A DNA stretch of 64,000 nucleotides from Pseudomonas chlororaphis (lineage in GTDB: Bacteria; Pseudomonadota; Gammaproteobacteria; Pseudomonadales; Pseudomonadaceae): positions 496,001 to 560,000 of the forward strand of contig NZ_MOAL01000001.1 in assembly GCF_003731765.1 (NCBI RefSeq), given 5' to 3'. A program made the position numbers and the translations under genes. Of this stretch, positions 9,619-18,478 are shown one piece after another (the stretch's first letter is position 1; each line of letters opens with the position of its first letter). Below the pieces are notes generated by a model. The model worked only from the letters and a program-made list of their open reading frames with translations, searched no databases and was not told the origin of the DNA.

Positions 9619-11556
9619 ATGGTATTTCAGCAATCCACACGACTGGCGCAGGTCACCAGCCCCCTGGGGCCGGATGTCCTGGTGCTCAAGAGCCTGGGCG
9701 GCGGCGAAGAGCTGGGGCGTCTGTACGACTACCAGTTGCAGCTGACCTCCCACGACGCCGCCATCGACTTGAACCAGTTGCTGGGCAAGCCCATGGGCGT
9801 CAGCGTGCTGCTCGACGACGGCAGCCAGCGCTACTTCCATGGCATCGTCGCGCGCTGCAGCCAGAACATCGACAGCGGCCAGTTCGCCAGTTACCAGGTC
9901 ACTCTGCGGCCCTGGCTGTGGCTGCTGAGCCGCACCTCCGACTGCCGGATTTTCCAGAACCTGAGCATTCCGCAGATCATCAAACAGGTGTTTCGCGACC
10001 TCGGTTTCTCGGACTTCGAAGACGCCCTCAGCCGCCCCTACCGCGAGTGGGAATACTGCGTGCAGTACCGGGAGAACAGCTTCGATTTCGTCAGCCGACT
10101 GATGGAACAGGAAGGCATCTACTACTTCTTCCGCCATGAAAAGGACCGCCACGTGCTGGTCCTGGCCGACGCCTACGGCGCTCACACCACGGTGCCCGGC
10201 TACGCCTCGGTGCCCTACTACCCCAAGGACGAACAGCAGCGCGAGCGCGACCACCTGTTCGACTGGCACCTGGCCCAGGAAGTCCAGCCCGGCTCCCTGG
10301 AACTCAACGACTACGACTTCCAGCGCCCCAGCGCACGGATCGACGTGCGCTCGGCCATGCCTCGCCCCCACAGCGCCGGCGACTACCCGCTGTACGACTA
10401 CCCCGGCACCTACGTGCAAAGCCAGGACGGCGAGCACTACGCCCGCACCCGCATAGAAGCCCTGCAGAGCCTGCATGAGCGCATCGAGCTGGCGGGCAAC
10501 GCCCGGGGCATCGGCGCGGGCCACTTGTTCAGCCTGACCGGCTTCAGCCGCCAGGATCAGAACCGCGAATACCTGATCGTCGGGGCCCGCTACTACGTGG
10601 TCCAGGAGAGCCTGGAGAGCGGCGCCAGCGGCGGTGCGGCGCAGTTCGAAAGCAGCCTGACCTGCATCGACGCCCAGCAAAGCTTCCGCCCCCTGGCCAG
10701 CACCAGCCGGCCCATCGTCAAGGGGCCGCAGACGGCGATTGTGGTGGGCCCTGCGGGCGAGGAAATCTGGACCGACCAGTTTGGCCGGGTCAAGGTGCAC
10801 TTCTACTGGGACCGCCACGACCAATCCAACGAGAACAGCTCCTGCTGGATTCGCGTGTCCCAGGCCTGGGCCGGCAAGAACTGGGGCTCGATGCAGATCC
10901 CGCGGATCGGTCAGGAAGTCATCGTCAGCTTCCTCGAAGGCGACCCCGACCGGCCGATCATCACCGGCCGCGTGTACAACGCCGAGCAGACCGTGCCCTA
11001 CGACCTGCCGGCCAACGCCACCCAGAGCGGCATGAAGAGCCGCTCCAGCAAAGGCGGGAGCCCGGCCAACTTCAACGAAATCCGCATGGAAGACAAAAAA
11101 GGCGCGGAGCAGCTGTACATCCACGCCGAGCGCAACCAGGACATCGTGGTCGAGGTCAACGAAACCCACTCCGTGGGCAATGACCGGGTCAAGAGTATTG
11201 GCCACGACGAGTACGTGACCATCGGCAACAAGCGCACGCGCATCGTCCAGCACGTGGATGAGCTGACGGTGGGCGAGAAGAAGCTCGACAGCATCGGCCA
11301 GAGCTACGTGATCGAGGTCGGCGAACGCCTGCGCCTGGTGTGCGGGGCCAGCATCCTGGAGCTCAATGCCAGCGGCCAGATCAACCTGTGCGGAGTCAAC
11401 ATCAGTGTCCACGCCTCAAGCGACGCGCAGATCAACACCGGTGGCGTGCTGCACCTGAACAACGGCGGCGGTCCGGACACCACCACCGAGGGCCAGGGTG
11501 TGCAGGGCGCCATCAGCGCCAAGGCCAAAGCGCCCTTTTCCGCCCCCAAAGGCTAA
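9619..11556 (+). CDS. vgrG: T6SS spike protein VgrG
   Basis: Encodes 645 residues. VgrG trimers form the cell-puncturing spike on the Hcp tube and carry PAAR effectors at the tip. The N-terminal gp27-like half includes YHGIVARCSQ-type sequence and EYCVQYRENSFDFVSRLMEQEGIYYFF (split: EYCVQYRENSFDF, VSRLMEQEGIYYFF). The gp5-like OB domain has WTDQFGRVKVHFYWDR and SSCWIRVSQAWAGKNWG. A beta-helix follows with NDRVKSIGHDEYVTIGNK-like repeats. There is no long C-terminal extension, so it is a structural rather than an evolved VgrG. It lies directly upstream of an Eag chaperone and Rhs effector and probably delivers that Rhs. Confidence 0.95.
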   Translation: MVFQQSTRLAQVTSPLGPDVLVLKSLGGGEELGRLYDYQLQLTSHDAAIDLNQLLGKPMGVSVLLDDGSQRYFHGIVARCSQNIDSGQFASYQVTLRPWLWLLSRTSDCRIFQNLSIPQIIKQVFRDLGFSDFEDALSRPYREWEYCVQYRENSFDFVSRLMEQEGIYYFFRHEKDRHVLVLADAYGAHTTVPGYASVPYYPKDEQQRERDHLFDWHLAQEVQPGSLELNDYDFQRPSARIDVRSAMPRPHSAGDYPLYDYPGTYVQSQDGEHYARTRIEALQSLHERIELAGNARGIGAGHLFSLTGFSRQDQNREYLIVGARYYVVQESLESGASGGAAQFESSLTCIDAQQSFRPLASTSRPIVKGPQTAIVVGPAGEEIWTDQFGRVKVHFYWDRHDQSNENSSCWIRVSQAWAGKNWGSMQIPRIGQEVIVSFLEGDPDRPIITGRVYNAEQTVPYDLPANATQSGMKSRSSKGGSPANFNEIRMEDKKGAEQLYIHAERNQDIVVEVNETHSVGNDRVKSIGHDEYVTIGNKRTRIVQHVDELTVGEKKLDSIGQSYVIEVGERLRLVCGASILELNASGQINLCGVNISVHASSDAQINTGGVLHLNNGGGPDTTTEGQGVQGAISAKAKAPFSAPKG

Positions 11557-11574
11557 TGAACGGATGCCCATGCC

Positions 11575-12000
11575 ATGACCTATCGCCTCAATGAATTGCA
11601 GTTCCAGCTGCCTGCCGGCGAACTGCAGGACGCCTCGATCAACATCCTCAAGTTCCCGGCCCTGGGTACTTCGCTGATCGTCAGCCGCAGCCTGTTGGGC
11701 GACGGTGAAACCCTGGAGAGCAGCCTGGCCAGCCAGTTGCAGCGGCTGGAACAGCAAGTGCAGGAACTGCGGGTCAAGGGTCCGCAGCCGGTGCTGCTGG
11801 GCCCGGCCCAGGACATTCCGGGCCTGGAGCTGCGCAGCCAGTTCAGCAAGGGCAGCGAGCAGGTGTTCCAGTTCCAGCTGGCCCTGGTGCTGCCCGGCAC
11901 CCGGCAGATGCTCGCCATGAGCTACGTCAAGGCGCAGAAACTCGGCGACACCGAAGCCGCGCACTGGGCGCAGATCAAGAACAGCCTGGTGCTGGGCTGA
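11575..12000 (+). CDS. Eag (DUF1795/DcrB-like) chaperone for the Rhs effector
   Basis: Encodes 141 residues of the DUF1795/DcrB family: MTYRLNELQFQLPAGELQDASINILKF (split: MTYRLNELQFQLP, AGELQDASINILKF). Eag proteins bind the hydrophobic transmembrane segments and prePAAR motif of effectors and keep them soluble until loading onto VgrG. The gene lies between vgrG and the rhs effector with short gaps, which points to the downstream Rhs as its client. It is paralogous to the EagT6-type gene at 19791-20225. Confidence 0.9.
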   Translation: MTYRLNELQFQLPAGELQDASINILKFPALGTSLIVSRSLLGDGETLESSLASQLQRLEQQVQELRVKGPQPVLLGPAQDIPGLELRSQFSKGSEQVFQFQLALVLPGTRQMLAMSYVKAQKLGDTEAAHWAQIKNSLVLG

Positions 12001-12009
12001 GGCCGGGGC

Positions 12010-15000
12010 GTGTCTGACGCGCTGTGGGCCGCACGACTGGGCGACGGGCTGGAACACACCTCGATGATGGCCGACATCCTCGGCGGTGTGCTGGAGGTGG
12101 CGGCCAACGTCGCCATCGGCACCCTGGCGACCATGGCGGTGGCTGCAGCAGCGGGCATCACCGTGGCCACCGGCGGCCTCGGTGCCTGCGTGCTGGGGCT
12201 GGTGGTGGGCGTGGTGGTCGGCGTGGTCATGAGCAAGACCGGCGCCGACAAGGGCCTGAGCAATTTATGCGAGGGCATCGCCAATGCCCTGTTCCCGCCC
12301 TCGATCCAAGCCACCATCGCCAGCGGTTCGCAAAAGGTGTTGACCAACAACAAACCGGCGGCCCGCGCGGCGGGCATCGCCCCGCCGTCGCATATCAGCG
12401 GCGACGGCGCCGAGGAAGGCGAAGCCACCGACACCCCTTCGGCCACCCCGGAGGAAGGCCCGGGCTTTCTCGACATGGCCAAGGAATTCTTCTCGCAGAT
12501 GTGGCGGCCCACCGTGGCCTCCCCGGCCCCCGGCTCCCAGACCAAGGAACTGGACCTGGTGACCTGCACCAAGCACCCGCCGATGCCCGTGCAGTACCTG
12601 GCCGAAGGCTCGGAGAAGGTCAGCATCGACGGCCAACCGGCGGTGCGCAGCGGCGACCGCAGCACCTGCGACGCCAAGGTGGTGGCGGCCGGGCCGATTT
12701 CCCCCGACGTGACCATCGGCGGCGGCTCGGTGGTGGTGCGCGAGATCCGCAGCGGCAAGACCCCAGGAGTGGGCCTGGCGGTGACCGTGCTGATGATGCT
12801 CAAGGGCGGCAAGGGCAAGTTCAAGGCCAACCTGCCGTGCATGCTGATGGCCGGGGTCAATTCGTTTGTCGTCAGCCAGGCGACCAATGCGCTGACCCAG
12901 GCTATCGCCGGCTCGCCGAATCCGGTGCATGCCGCGACCGGGGCCAAGGTGCTGGGGGCCGACGACGATCTGGACTTCACCCTGCCAGGGCTGGTGCCCA
13001 TCGAATGGCAACGCTTCTACAACAGCCGCGACGAACGCCGTGACGGCCTGCTCGGGGCCGGCTGGAGCCTGCCTTACGAGGTCAGCATCCAGATCGAGCC
13101 CCATCCCGAGGGCGGCGAACGCCTGCTCTACATTGATGAGCAGGGACGCCGCATCGACATGGGTGCCATTGCCCTGGGCGGTGGAGCCTTCAGCCCCGGT
13201 GAAGGCTTGAGCGTGCGACGCAACGACAACGGGCAGTTGCTGATCGAAAGCAGCGACGGCCTCTACCGTCTGTTCGAGCCGCTGGCGAGCGATCCTTCGC
13301 GGTTGCGCCTGAGCCAGCTGGGGGACCGCAACGACAATCGCCTGCACCTGGAATACGACTCGGCCGGGCGGCTCTGGCTGCTGCGCGATACTTTTGAACA
13401 GGCGCAGCTCGAACTGGGCTACAGCACGCGCTGGCCCGGTCGGATTGCCCAGGTCGAACGGCTGTACCCTGACCAGCAACGGGAAGTACTGGTCAGCTAT
13501 GACTACGATGCCGCAGGGAACCTGGCACAGGTCCGCGATGGCGAAAGGCAGGTACAGCGGCGCTTCGCCTATGACGCCGGCCACCGGATGACCGAGCACC
13601 AGTTGGCCACCGGGCTGCGCTGCTTCTACCAGTGGACACTGTTCGCCGACCAGCAGTGGCGAGTGACCCGTCACTGGACCGACGAAGGCGATAGCTATCA
13701 GTACGACTATGATCTGGAGGCCGGAATCACCCAGGTCACCGACAGCCTGCAACGCATCAGCCGCCGTCGCTGGAACAGCCAGTTGCAGATCGTCGAGTAC
13801 ACCGACAACCTCAACCAGACATGGGCCTTCGAGTGGAACGACGAACGCCAACTGCTCAGCGCCACTGACCCCTTAGGAGGGCGCTATGCCTATAGCTACG
13901 ACGAAACCGGCAACCTGATCGCCGAGACCGATCCTCTGGGGCACAGCCACTCGACCTTGTGGCTGGAGCACTGGTCGCTGCCACAGACCCTGACCGATCC
14001 TGCCGGCAAAAGCTGGCACTTGCGCTACGACCCCCGAGGCAATTGCATCGCCGAAACAGACCCGCTAGGCCAGGTGACTCAGTACCGCCACGACGCACAC
14101 GGGCAGGTGGTGGAGATCATCGATGCCACGGGAAGAAGCCGGAAGATGCGCTGGAACTCGTCCGGGCAATTGCTTGAACACCTGGATTGCTCGGGCTATC
14201 CGACCCGCTTCGAATACGATCGACGTGGCAACGTGAAAGCCATCATCGATGCCCTTGGCGAGCACACCCGCTTCCATTACGACGGCCAGGGACGGTTGCT
14301 CAGCAGCCAACTAGCCGATGGCCGCGCCGAGCATTTTCAACGCGGCGGCAACGGCCAGCTGCAGGGCTACACCGACCCGTCCGGCTACACCACGCTCTAC
14401 CAGTACAACCGGCGCGGGCAGATAAGCCAGCGCACCGACGCCCATGGCCGGCAGGTCCGATTCGACTATGACGCGTTCGGACGGCTGCTGGCGCTCACCA
14501 ACGAAAACGGCGAAAGCTATCGCTTTGCCTGGGATGCCGGCAACCGTCTGAGCGAACAGCAGGACCTCGACGGCAGTGCCAAGCGCTATGGCTATGACCC
14601 ACTGAACAACGTCGTCGAACTCCAGGCCCATGCCGCGCCTTATGGCTCCGGATGGAGCGCCGTGCCCGCGCAACCAATCGCACCAATCATCCACAAGTTC
14701 GAGCGCGATGCCGTGGGGCGGCTGCTGGCCAAGACCACGGACGATGGGCGCAGTCAATACACCTACGATCCCTTGAACCAACTGATCGCAGCCAGCTTTA
14801 CCGACAACCTCGGCAACCAGCAGGCAGTGAGTTTCAGCTACGACGCCCTGGGCCAATTACTCGAAGAACACACAGCGGCCGGCAGCCTGAAACACCGATA
14901 CGACGAACTGGGCAATCTGATTCAGACCCAGCTACCGGACACGCGCTGGCTCAATCGGCTCTATTACGGCAGCGGCCATCTGCACCAGATCAATCTCGAT

Positions 15001-16470
15001 GGCCAGGTAATCAGCGATTTTCAACGTGATCGCCTGCACCGTGAAGTGCTGCGCACCCAGGGTCAGATCAGCACCCGCAGCGAATACGACCGTTGTGGCC
15101 GCCTGCGCGCACGCCTGCGGCATTCCAGCCTGCTGGCAAACACCCTGCCGACAGCCCCGGAACGGCACCTCGAGTACGACGACAGCGATAACCTAGTGGG
15201 CCTGGCCGAGCGGCATGTCAACGGGCAATATCGGCAACTGTTCCATTACGACGCGACCGGGCGAATCATCGCCAGCCAGGACGGCCTGCAGGGCCAGAAG
15301 GAAACCTTCGCCTACGACGCCGCCGCCAATTTGCTTGACGGCCCGAAAGCGGGCGCCGGGCTGGTGGTGCACAACAAGTTGCTGACCTACCAGGACAAGC
15401 GCTACCGCTACGATGCCTTTGGCCGAATGATTGAAAAACGCAGTGGTCGGCGAGGCGTGCAACGGTTTGCCTACGATGCCGAACACCGCTTGATCGAAGT
15501 GCGCAATCAGACCGCCAGCGGCGAAACCCTGGTCAGGATGAGTTACGACGTCCTGGGTCGACGCATCAGCAAGCGTGAGTACGACAGCCAGGGCAACCTT
15601 CTGGGTGAAACCCGATTCATCTGGGATGGCCTGCGGCTGCTGCAGGAACAGCGTAATCAACAGACCAGCCTCTATGTCTATGAAGACCTGGGCCACGCGC
15701 CCCTGGCGCGGGTCGATGGCCTCGGCGCGCAGCAGAAGATCCGCTACTACCACAACGACCTGAATGGCCTGCCCCACCAGCTTTGCGAGCCTGACGGCCA
15801 CAGCGTCTGGCAGGCCCGCTATCAGGTCTGGGGCAACACCATCGAAGAAATACGCGAGCCCTACTACATCGAGGAGCAGAATCTCAGGTTCCAGGGCCAG
15901 TACCTGGACCGCGAGACCGGGCTGCACTTCAACACGTTCCGTTTCTACGACCCGGATATCGGGCGCTTCACCACGCCGGACCCTATCGGCCTGGCCGGAG
16001 GCTTGAACCTCTATCACTATGCTCCCAACCCGATCGGCTGGATCGACCCGCTGGGCTGGATCTGCAAATCGGCCTACAGCGGCAGAAGGGGCACTACAAA
16101 GGCCAAGGCCGACCTCGAGAGAAACGGTTTCACTGTGGTAGCTGAAGAACTGACCATGAAGGTCAAGCATCCTGTCACTCAGAAGTCCTACCGCATCAGG
16201 GCAGATATCATCGCCCAGGACAAAGCCGGCAACTACCACGTGTTCGAAGTCAAAAATGGCAGCGGCAAACTGACCAAGAACCAACAGGGATCGGGGATGT
16301 TCGACATGAGCAATCCGGCCAATACCAACGGTGGCCTGGGCGGCGGCCTGATCAAACCGTCGGGCGCCACCCAAGGCCAGTTCGAAGTTGCGACCAAAAG
16401 CGGCAAAGGCACACCGTTCGGTGGAAATGGCGCACAGCATCCGGCCAACTTCTGGCTTCTTCGCTATTGA
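12010..16470 (+). CDS. PrePAAR/PAAR-Rhs T6SS effector with C-terminal nuclease-like toxin
   Basis: Encodes 1486 residues from a GTG start 10 bases after the chaperone stop. Order of domains: prePAAR motif AARLGDGLEH at 7-16; hydrophobic segments about 22-75; PAAR region about 100-245; Rhs N-terminal boundary motif NPVHAATGAKVL at 304-315; Rhs/YD repeats about 340-1300; core end DPIGLAGGLNLYHY...DPLGW closing at residue 1350, where Rhs proteins self-cleave. The last 136 residues are a variable toxin. It shows E1370 in a first helix, D1399 (RIRADI), E1413-x-K1415 (FEVKN) and Q1425 (LTKNQ), fitting a PD-(D/E)XK nuclease fold. DNase activity is inference. P. protegens carries a similar chaperone-dependent RhsA. 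Confidence 0.93.
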   Translation: MSDALWAARLGDGLEHTSMMADILGGVLEVAANVAIGTLATMAVAAAAGITVATGGLGACVLGLVVGVVVGVVMSKTGADKGLSNLCEGIANALFPPSIQATIASGSQKVLTNNKPAARAAGIAPPSHISGDGAEEGEATDTPSATPEEGPGFLDMAKEFFSQMWRPTVASPAPGSQTKELDLVTCTKHPPMPVQYLAEGSEKVSIDGQPAVRSGDRSTCDAKVVAAGPISPDVTIGGGSVVVREIRSGKTPGVGLAVTVLMMLKGGKGKFKANLPCMLMAGVNSFVVSQATNALTQAIAGSPNPVHAATGAKVLGADDDLDFTLPGLVPIEWQRFYNSRDERRDGLLGAGWSLPYEVSIQIEPHPEGGERLLYIDEQGRRIDMGAIALGGGAFSPGEGLSVRRNDNGQLLIESSDGLYRLFEPLASDPSRLRLSQLGDRNDNRLHLEYDSAGRLWLLRDTFEQAQLELGYSTRWPGRIAQVERLYPDQQREVLVSYDYDAAGNLAQVRDGERQVQRRFAYDAGHRMTEHQLATGLRCFYQWTLFADQQWRVTRHWTDEGDSYQYDYDLEAGITQVTDSLQRISRRRWNSQLQIVEYTDNLNQTWAFEWNDERQLLSATDPLGGRYAYSYDETGNLIAETDPLGHSHSTLWLEHWSLPQTLTDPAGKSWHLRYDPRGNCIAETDPLGQVTQYRHDAHGQVVEIIDATGRSRKMRWNSSGQLLEHLDCSGYPTRFEYDRRGNVKAIIDALGEHTRFHYDGQGRLLSSQLADGRAEHFQRGGNGQLQGYTDPSGYTTLYQYNRRGQISQRTDAHGRQVRFDYDAFGRLLALTNENGESYRFAWDAGNRLSEQQDLDGSAKRYGYDPLNNVVELQAHAAPYGSGWSAVPAQPIAPIIHKFERDAVGRLLAKTTDDGRSQYTYDPLNQLIAASFTDNLGNQQAVSFSYDALGQLLEEHTAAGSLKHRYDELGNLIQTQLPDTRWLNRLYYGSGHLHQINLDGQVISDFQRDRLHREVLRTQGQISTRSEYDRCGRLRARLRHSSLLANTLPTAPERHLEYDDSDNLVGLAERHVNGQYRQLFHYDATGRIIASQDGLQGQKETFAYDAAANLLDGPKAGAGLVVHNKLLTYQDKRYRYDAFGRMIEKRSGRRGVQRFAYDAEHRLIEVRNQTASGETLVRMSYDVLGRRISKREYDSQGNLLGETRFIWDGLRLLQEQRNQQTSLYVYEDLGHAPLARVDGLGAQQKIRYYHNDLNGLPHQLCEPDGHSVWQARYQVWGNTIEEIREPYYIEEQNLRFQGQYLDRETGLHFNTFRFYDPDIGRFTTPDPIGLAGGLNLYHYAPNPIGWIDPLGWICKSAYSGRRGTTKAKADLERNGFTVVAEELTMKVKHPVTQKSYRIRADIIAQDKAGNYHVFEVKNGSGKLTKNQQGSGMFDMSNPANTNGGLGGGLIKPSGATQGQFEVATKSGKGTPFGGNGAQHPANFWLLRY

Positions 16471-16485
16471 ACGAGTAATCGAGAA

Positions 16486-17112
16486 ATGAAAGCAGACACC
16501 AAGGAATTGCGCAGCAACTTCGAAAAGGCACTCCAGCTATTCTTGAAGAGCGAGCTCTCGGCTTATCCCGGAGTCAAAGTCACCCGGAACAAAGTGGTGA
16601 TTGCCCATAAAGAGTCGGGCGCCGTGGCGACCTTGCATTTCGAGTACCTGGCCAACACCCGCGCCTACGAAATGATCATCTTTGTCGAACACCCGGCCCT
16701 GCAGGCGGAGATCGAGCGGATAAGCCCGCCCTACCCATCCAACCTGGCCAATCCGAAACTGGTCTACTGCATGTCGACGGTCAGCGAAAAAGACGGCTGT
16801 CCACTGCTGCCCGTGACCGAACAAGGCATTGAAAATACCTGCCAGGTGATGCTGCGCCGGCTTCAGGATGTTCACCTGCCTATCCTGTACAACCTCCTCA
16901 ATGTCAGCCCCGCACTGGTGAGCGATGTCATCGAGAGGCCAAAGTATTACGCCTATCCGGTCCCGCTGATCGTTATCGCCTTGAAAACCAACGCAATCCA
17001 ACCGGACGACGCAACGCTGGCGAAGATTCTGAGCGAGCAGACCCTGGGCTACACCAACAACCAGGAACTGAAAGAGTCGTTCAACAAGCAACTCCTGACG
17101 GCGCTGAACTGA
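16486..17112 (+). CDS. Putative immunity protein for the Rhs toxin
   Basis: Encodes 208 residues from the ATG at 16486, 15 bases after the rhs stop. I recognise no domain. There is no signal peptide or membrane segment, so the protein should be cytoplasmic, which fits protection against a toxin acting on nucleic acid. Position directly after a variable Rhs C-terminus is the main evidence for an immunity role. A contrary possibility is an unrelated accessory gene. Confidence 0.72.
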   Translation: MKADTKELRSNFEKALQLFLKSELSAYPGVKVTRNKVVIAHKESGAVATLHFEYLANTRAYEMIIFVEHPALQAEIERISPPYPSNLANPKLVYCMSTVSEKDGCPLLPVTEQGIENTCQVMLRRLQDVHLPILYNLLNVSPALVSDVIERPKYYAYPVPLIVIALKTNAIQPDDATLAKILSEQTLGYTNNQELKESFNKQLLTALN

Positions 17113-17121
17113 GCAATTGCC

Positions 17122-17219
17122 GGAGTGCCGGGGCAGATCGCCGGACCGCGCTTTCTGGCGCGGCTGACGAGCGCCAGCACGGCCTGCAGCCACTTATAGA
17201 ACCGCGCCAAAGTCGCGGT
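17122..17219 (-). pseudogene. Decayed fragment of the small gene family found at 17874-18185
   Basis: On the minus strand this reads TLARFYKWLQAVLALVSRARKRG, matching in spacing ATFERFEQDLQVALAFVTRASRR of the intact gene at 17874-18185. By hand alignment, 48 of 65 bases of 17153-17217 match 17984-18048 without gaps. No start codon and only the 3' part remain. It lies just after the Rhs immunity gene and suggests duplication or recombination in this toxin-immunity zone. Segment written here exceeds the family's conserved core only slightly. Confidence 0.5.
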
Positions 17220-17226
17220 TTTTTCA
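17200..17226 (+). terminator. Probable Rho-independent terminator after the rhs-immunity pair
   Basis: A seven-base stem AACCGCG / CGCGGTT with a seven-base loop is followed by TTTTTT minus one base (TTTTTTC including stem end). It would end transcription from vgrG-eag-rhs-immunity before the next gene. It overlaps the decayed minus-strand fragment, so chance formation cannot be excluded. Confidence 0.55.
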
Positions 17227-17286
17227 GTGCACGGCGAAAGAGCTGCTGGAGCACGATTGCCTGTGGCAGCTGAGGGAAATAACCCA

Positions 17287-17931
17287 ATGAATGTCATGCA
17301 CAACCCGGAGCTTGAAAGCCGGCGCAACACCCTCGGCGAGGTGTTCAAGCTTTATGGACCGCACGTTCACCAACACTATCAGTCGATCAAGCAAGCCGTG
17401 GTCCGCTGGGAGTATTCCCTTGGCCCGACCTTGGAGCTCATCCCCTTTGAACGCTTGATCCCCAGCGTCAACAAGGAGGGAAAACCCCTGGCGTCGCTGA
17501 GCAAGGCCAACCGTGAATCGAAGAATCTGCAGGCCTATGGTTTCGATGCCGACGGACAACTGATCCTGAGCATCAGCCGCTTTGACAAGGACGTGCCCAC
17601 CTACGGTGAAAACGTCCGCTATCACCATCTGTTCGATGGCAAGGCCCTGATCGTCAACGCGCACATTTATGAAGCACGACCGGCGGAGTCGCGCCTGATG
17701 TCCCTGTGCTGGACCTTTACCGCCGACAACCTGAACTACTACCTGTCCGTCACGCCACCCAATAACTGGTACGTCCGCGTCGACCAGTTGCAAGCCGGGC
17801 GCGTCGCCAAGGCGTCGACCTTCGCCACCAGTTGGTTCAAGCAGCTCGACTATGACCTCGGCTATGACCCGGATCAGGCCCTGTCGACGGTCATGATCGG
17901 TGAGCACCTGCATTGGCAGCGCGGCAGCTGA
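17287..17931 (+). CDS. Hypothetical protein, possible orphan immunity protein
   Basis: Encodes 214 residues from ATG 17287, preceded by GAGGG about 10 bases upstream. I recognise no family. The sequence is soluble, without signal peptide or membrane segments, rich in aromatic residues (YHHLFDGK, SLCWTFTADNLNYYL). It sits between the Rhs immunity gene and the convergent tse6 operon, and between two homologous fragments of another gene, a place where displaced (orphan) immunity genes often accumulate. Its last 58 bases overlap the convergent gene at 17874-18185. Function is inference only. Confidence 0.6.
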   Translation: MNVMHNPELESRRNTLGEVFKLYGPHVHQHYQSIKQAVVRWEYSLGPTLELIPFERLIPSVNKEGKPLASLSKANRESKNLQAYGFDADGQLILSISRFDKDVPTYGENVRYHHLFDGKALIVNAHIYEARPAESRLMSLCWTFTADNLNYYLSVTPPNNWYVRVDQLQAGRVAKASTFATSWFKQLDYDLGYDPDQALSTVMIGEHLHWQRGS

Positions 17932-18185
17932 CAGGGCTCAAGGCTGGCCGGGTTGATGATCAGCCACCGATCCAGCTCACGCCGACTGGCGCGGGTGACA
18001 AATGCCAGCGCGACCTGCAGGTCCTGTTCGAACCGCTCAAAGGTCGCGCGATCGATGGCGTAGTACTCCTCGTAGTCCACCACGCCGAGGCTGACCGGAA
18101 AGGAGACGTAGTACTGTGTGGTGGCCTCCTCGATGCCCATCGAGAACATTTCCTCGCGGTTGACCAACAGATCCTTGAACAGCAT
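17874..18185 (-). CDS. Conserved small protein downstream of tsi6, C-terminus probably altered
   Basis: Encodes 103 residues beginning MLFKDLLVNREEMFSMG, then EATTQYYVSFPVSLGVVDYEEYY, ERFEQDLQVALAFV and ELDRWLIINP. The first 80 or so residues look like a coherent small acidic protein; the last 20 (from about EPCQLPRC) are Cys/Arg-rich and come from antisense of the neighbouring gene's 3' end, suggesting the original stop was lost. It follows tsi6 by 8 bases and is probably cotranscribed with it. A decayed second copy lies at 17122-17219. Function unknown; a second immunity-type protein is possible. Confidence 0.6.
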   Translation of the reverse strand: MLFKDLLVNREEMFSMGIEEATTQYYVSFPVSLGVVDYEEYYAIDRATFERFEQDLQVALAFVTRASRRELDRWLIINPASLEPCQLPRCQCRCSPIMTVDRA

Positions 18186-18193
18186 GGCGCGCC

Positions 18194-18478
18194 TCAGGGC
18201 AGATCGACCTTCAAGCCACGCCCGGTCTGTACCGCCACGTAGTGTGCGTCTTTCAACGCCCGGGCCAGCTCAGGGTCGGTTTCGTCGAACTCCTTCACAG
18301 CGATAGCACCAATGCTGATCTGGTGCAGCCCGGAACGGTCCAGGCTGCGGTCCAGCAGCACCGCGCGAACGTACTGCAGCTGTTTTTGCAGAAGGTCGAA
18401 GACTTCGTAACCCGGCAGGACCAGGGCCCGCTTGGCCACCAGCGCCAGTGCGTGATCAATGTAGTCGATTGGTTTCAT
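18194..18478 (-). CDS. tsi6: Immunity protein Tsi6-like
   Basis: Encodes 94 residues, the length of P. aeruginosa Tsi6. Characteristic stretches are MKPIDYIDHALALV, KQLQYVRAVLLDRSLDRS, AVKEFDETDPELARALKDA and TGRGLKVDLP. Tsi6 binds and blocks the NAD(P)+-degrading domain of Tse6 in the cytoplasm. Its ATG overlaps the tse6 stop by 4 bases, so effector and antidote are translationally coupled. Identity is by recalled family sequence, not a search. Confidence 0.92.
   Translation of the reverse strand: MKPIDYIDHALALVAKRALVLPGYEVFDLLQKQLQYVRAVLLDRSLDRSGLHQISIGAIAVKEFDETDPELARALKDAHYVAVQTGRGLKVDLP

Noticed and set aside
9604..11412. Minus-strand open frame across vgrG
   Set aside because: Antisense shadow of a clear VgrG; no ribosome site or domain.
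12265..13851. Long minus-strand open frame across the rhs gene
   Set aside because: Shadow of the rhs reading frame; product is repetitive without family resemblance.
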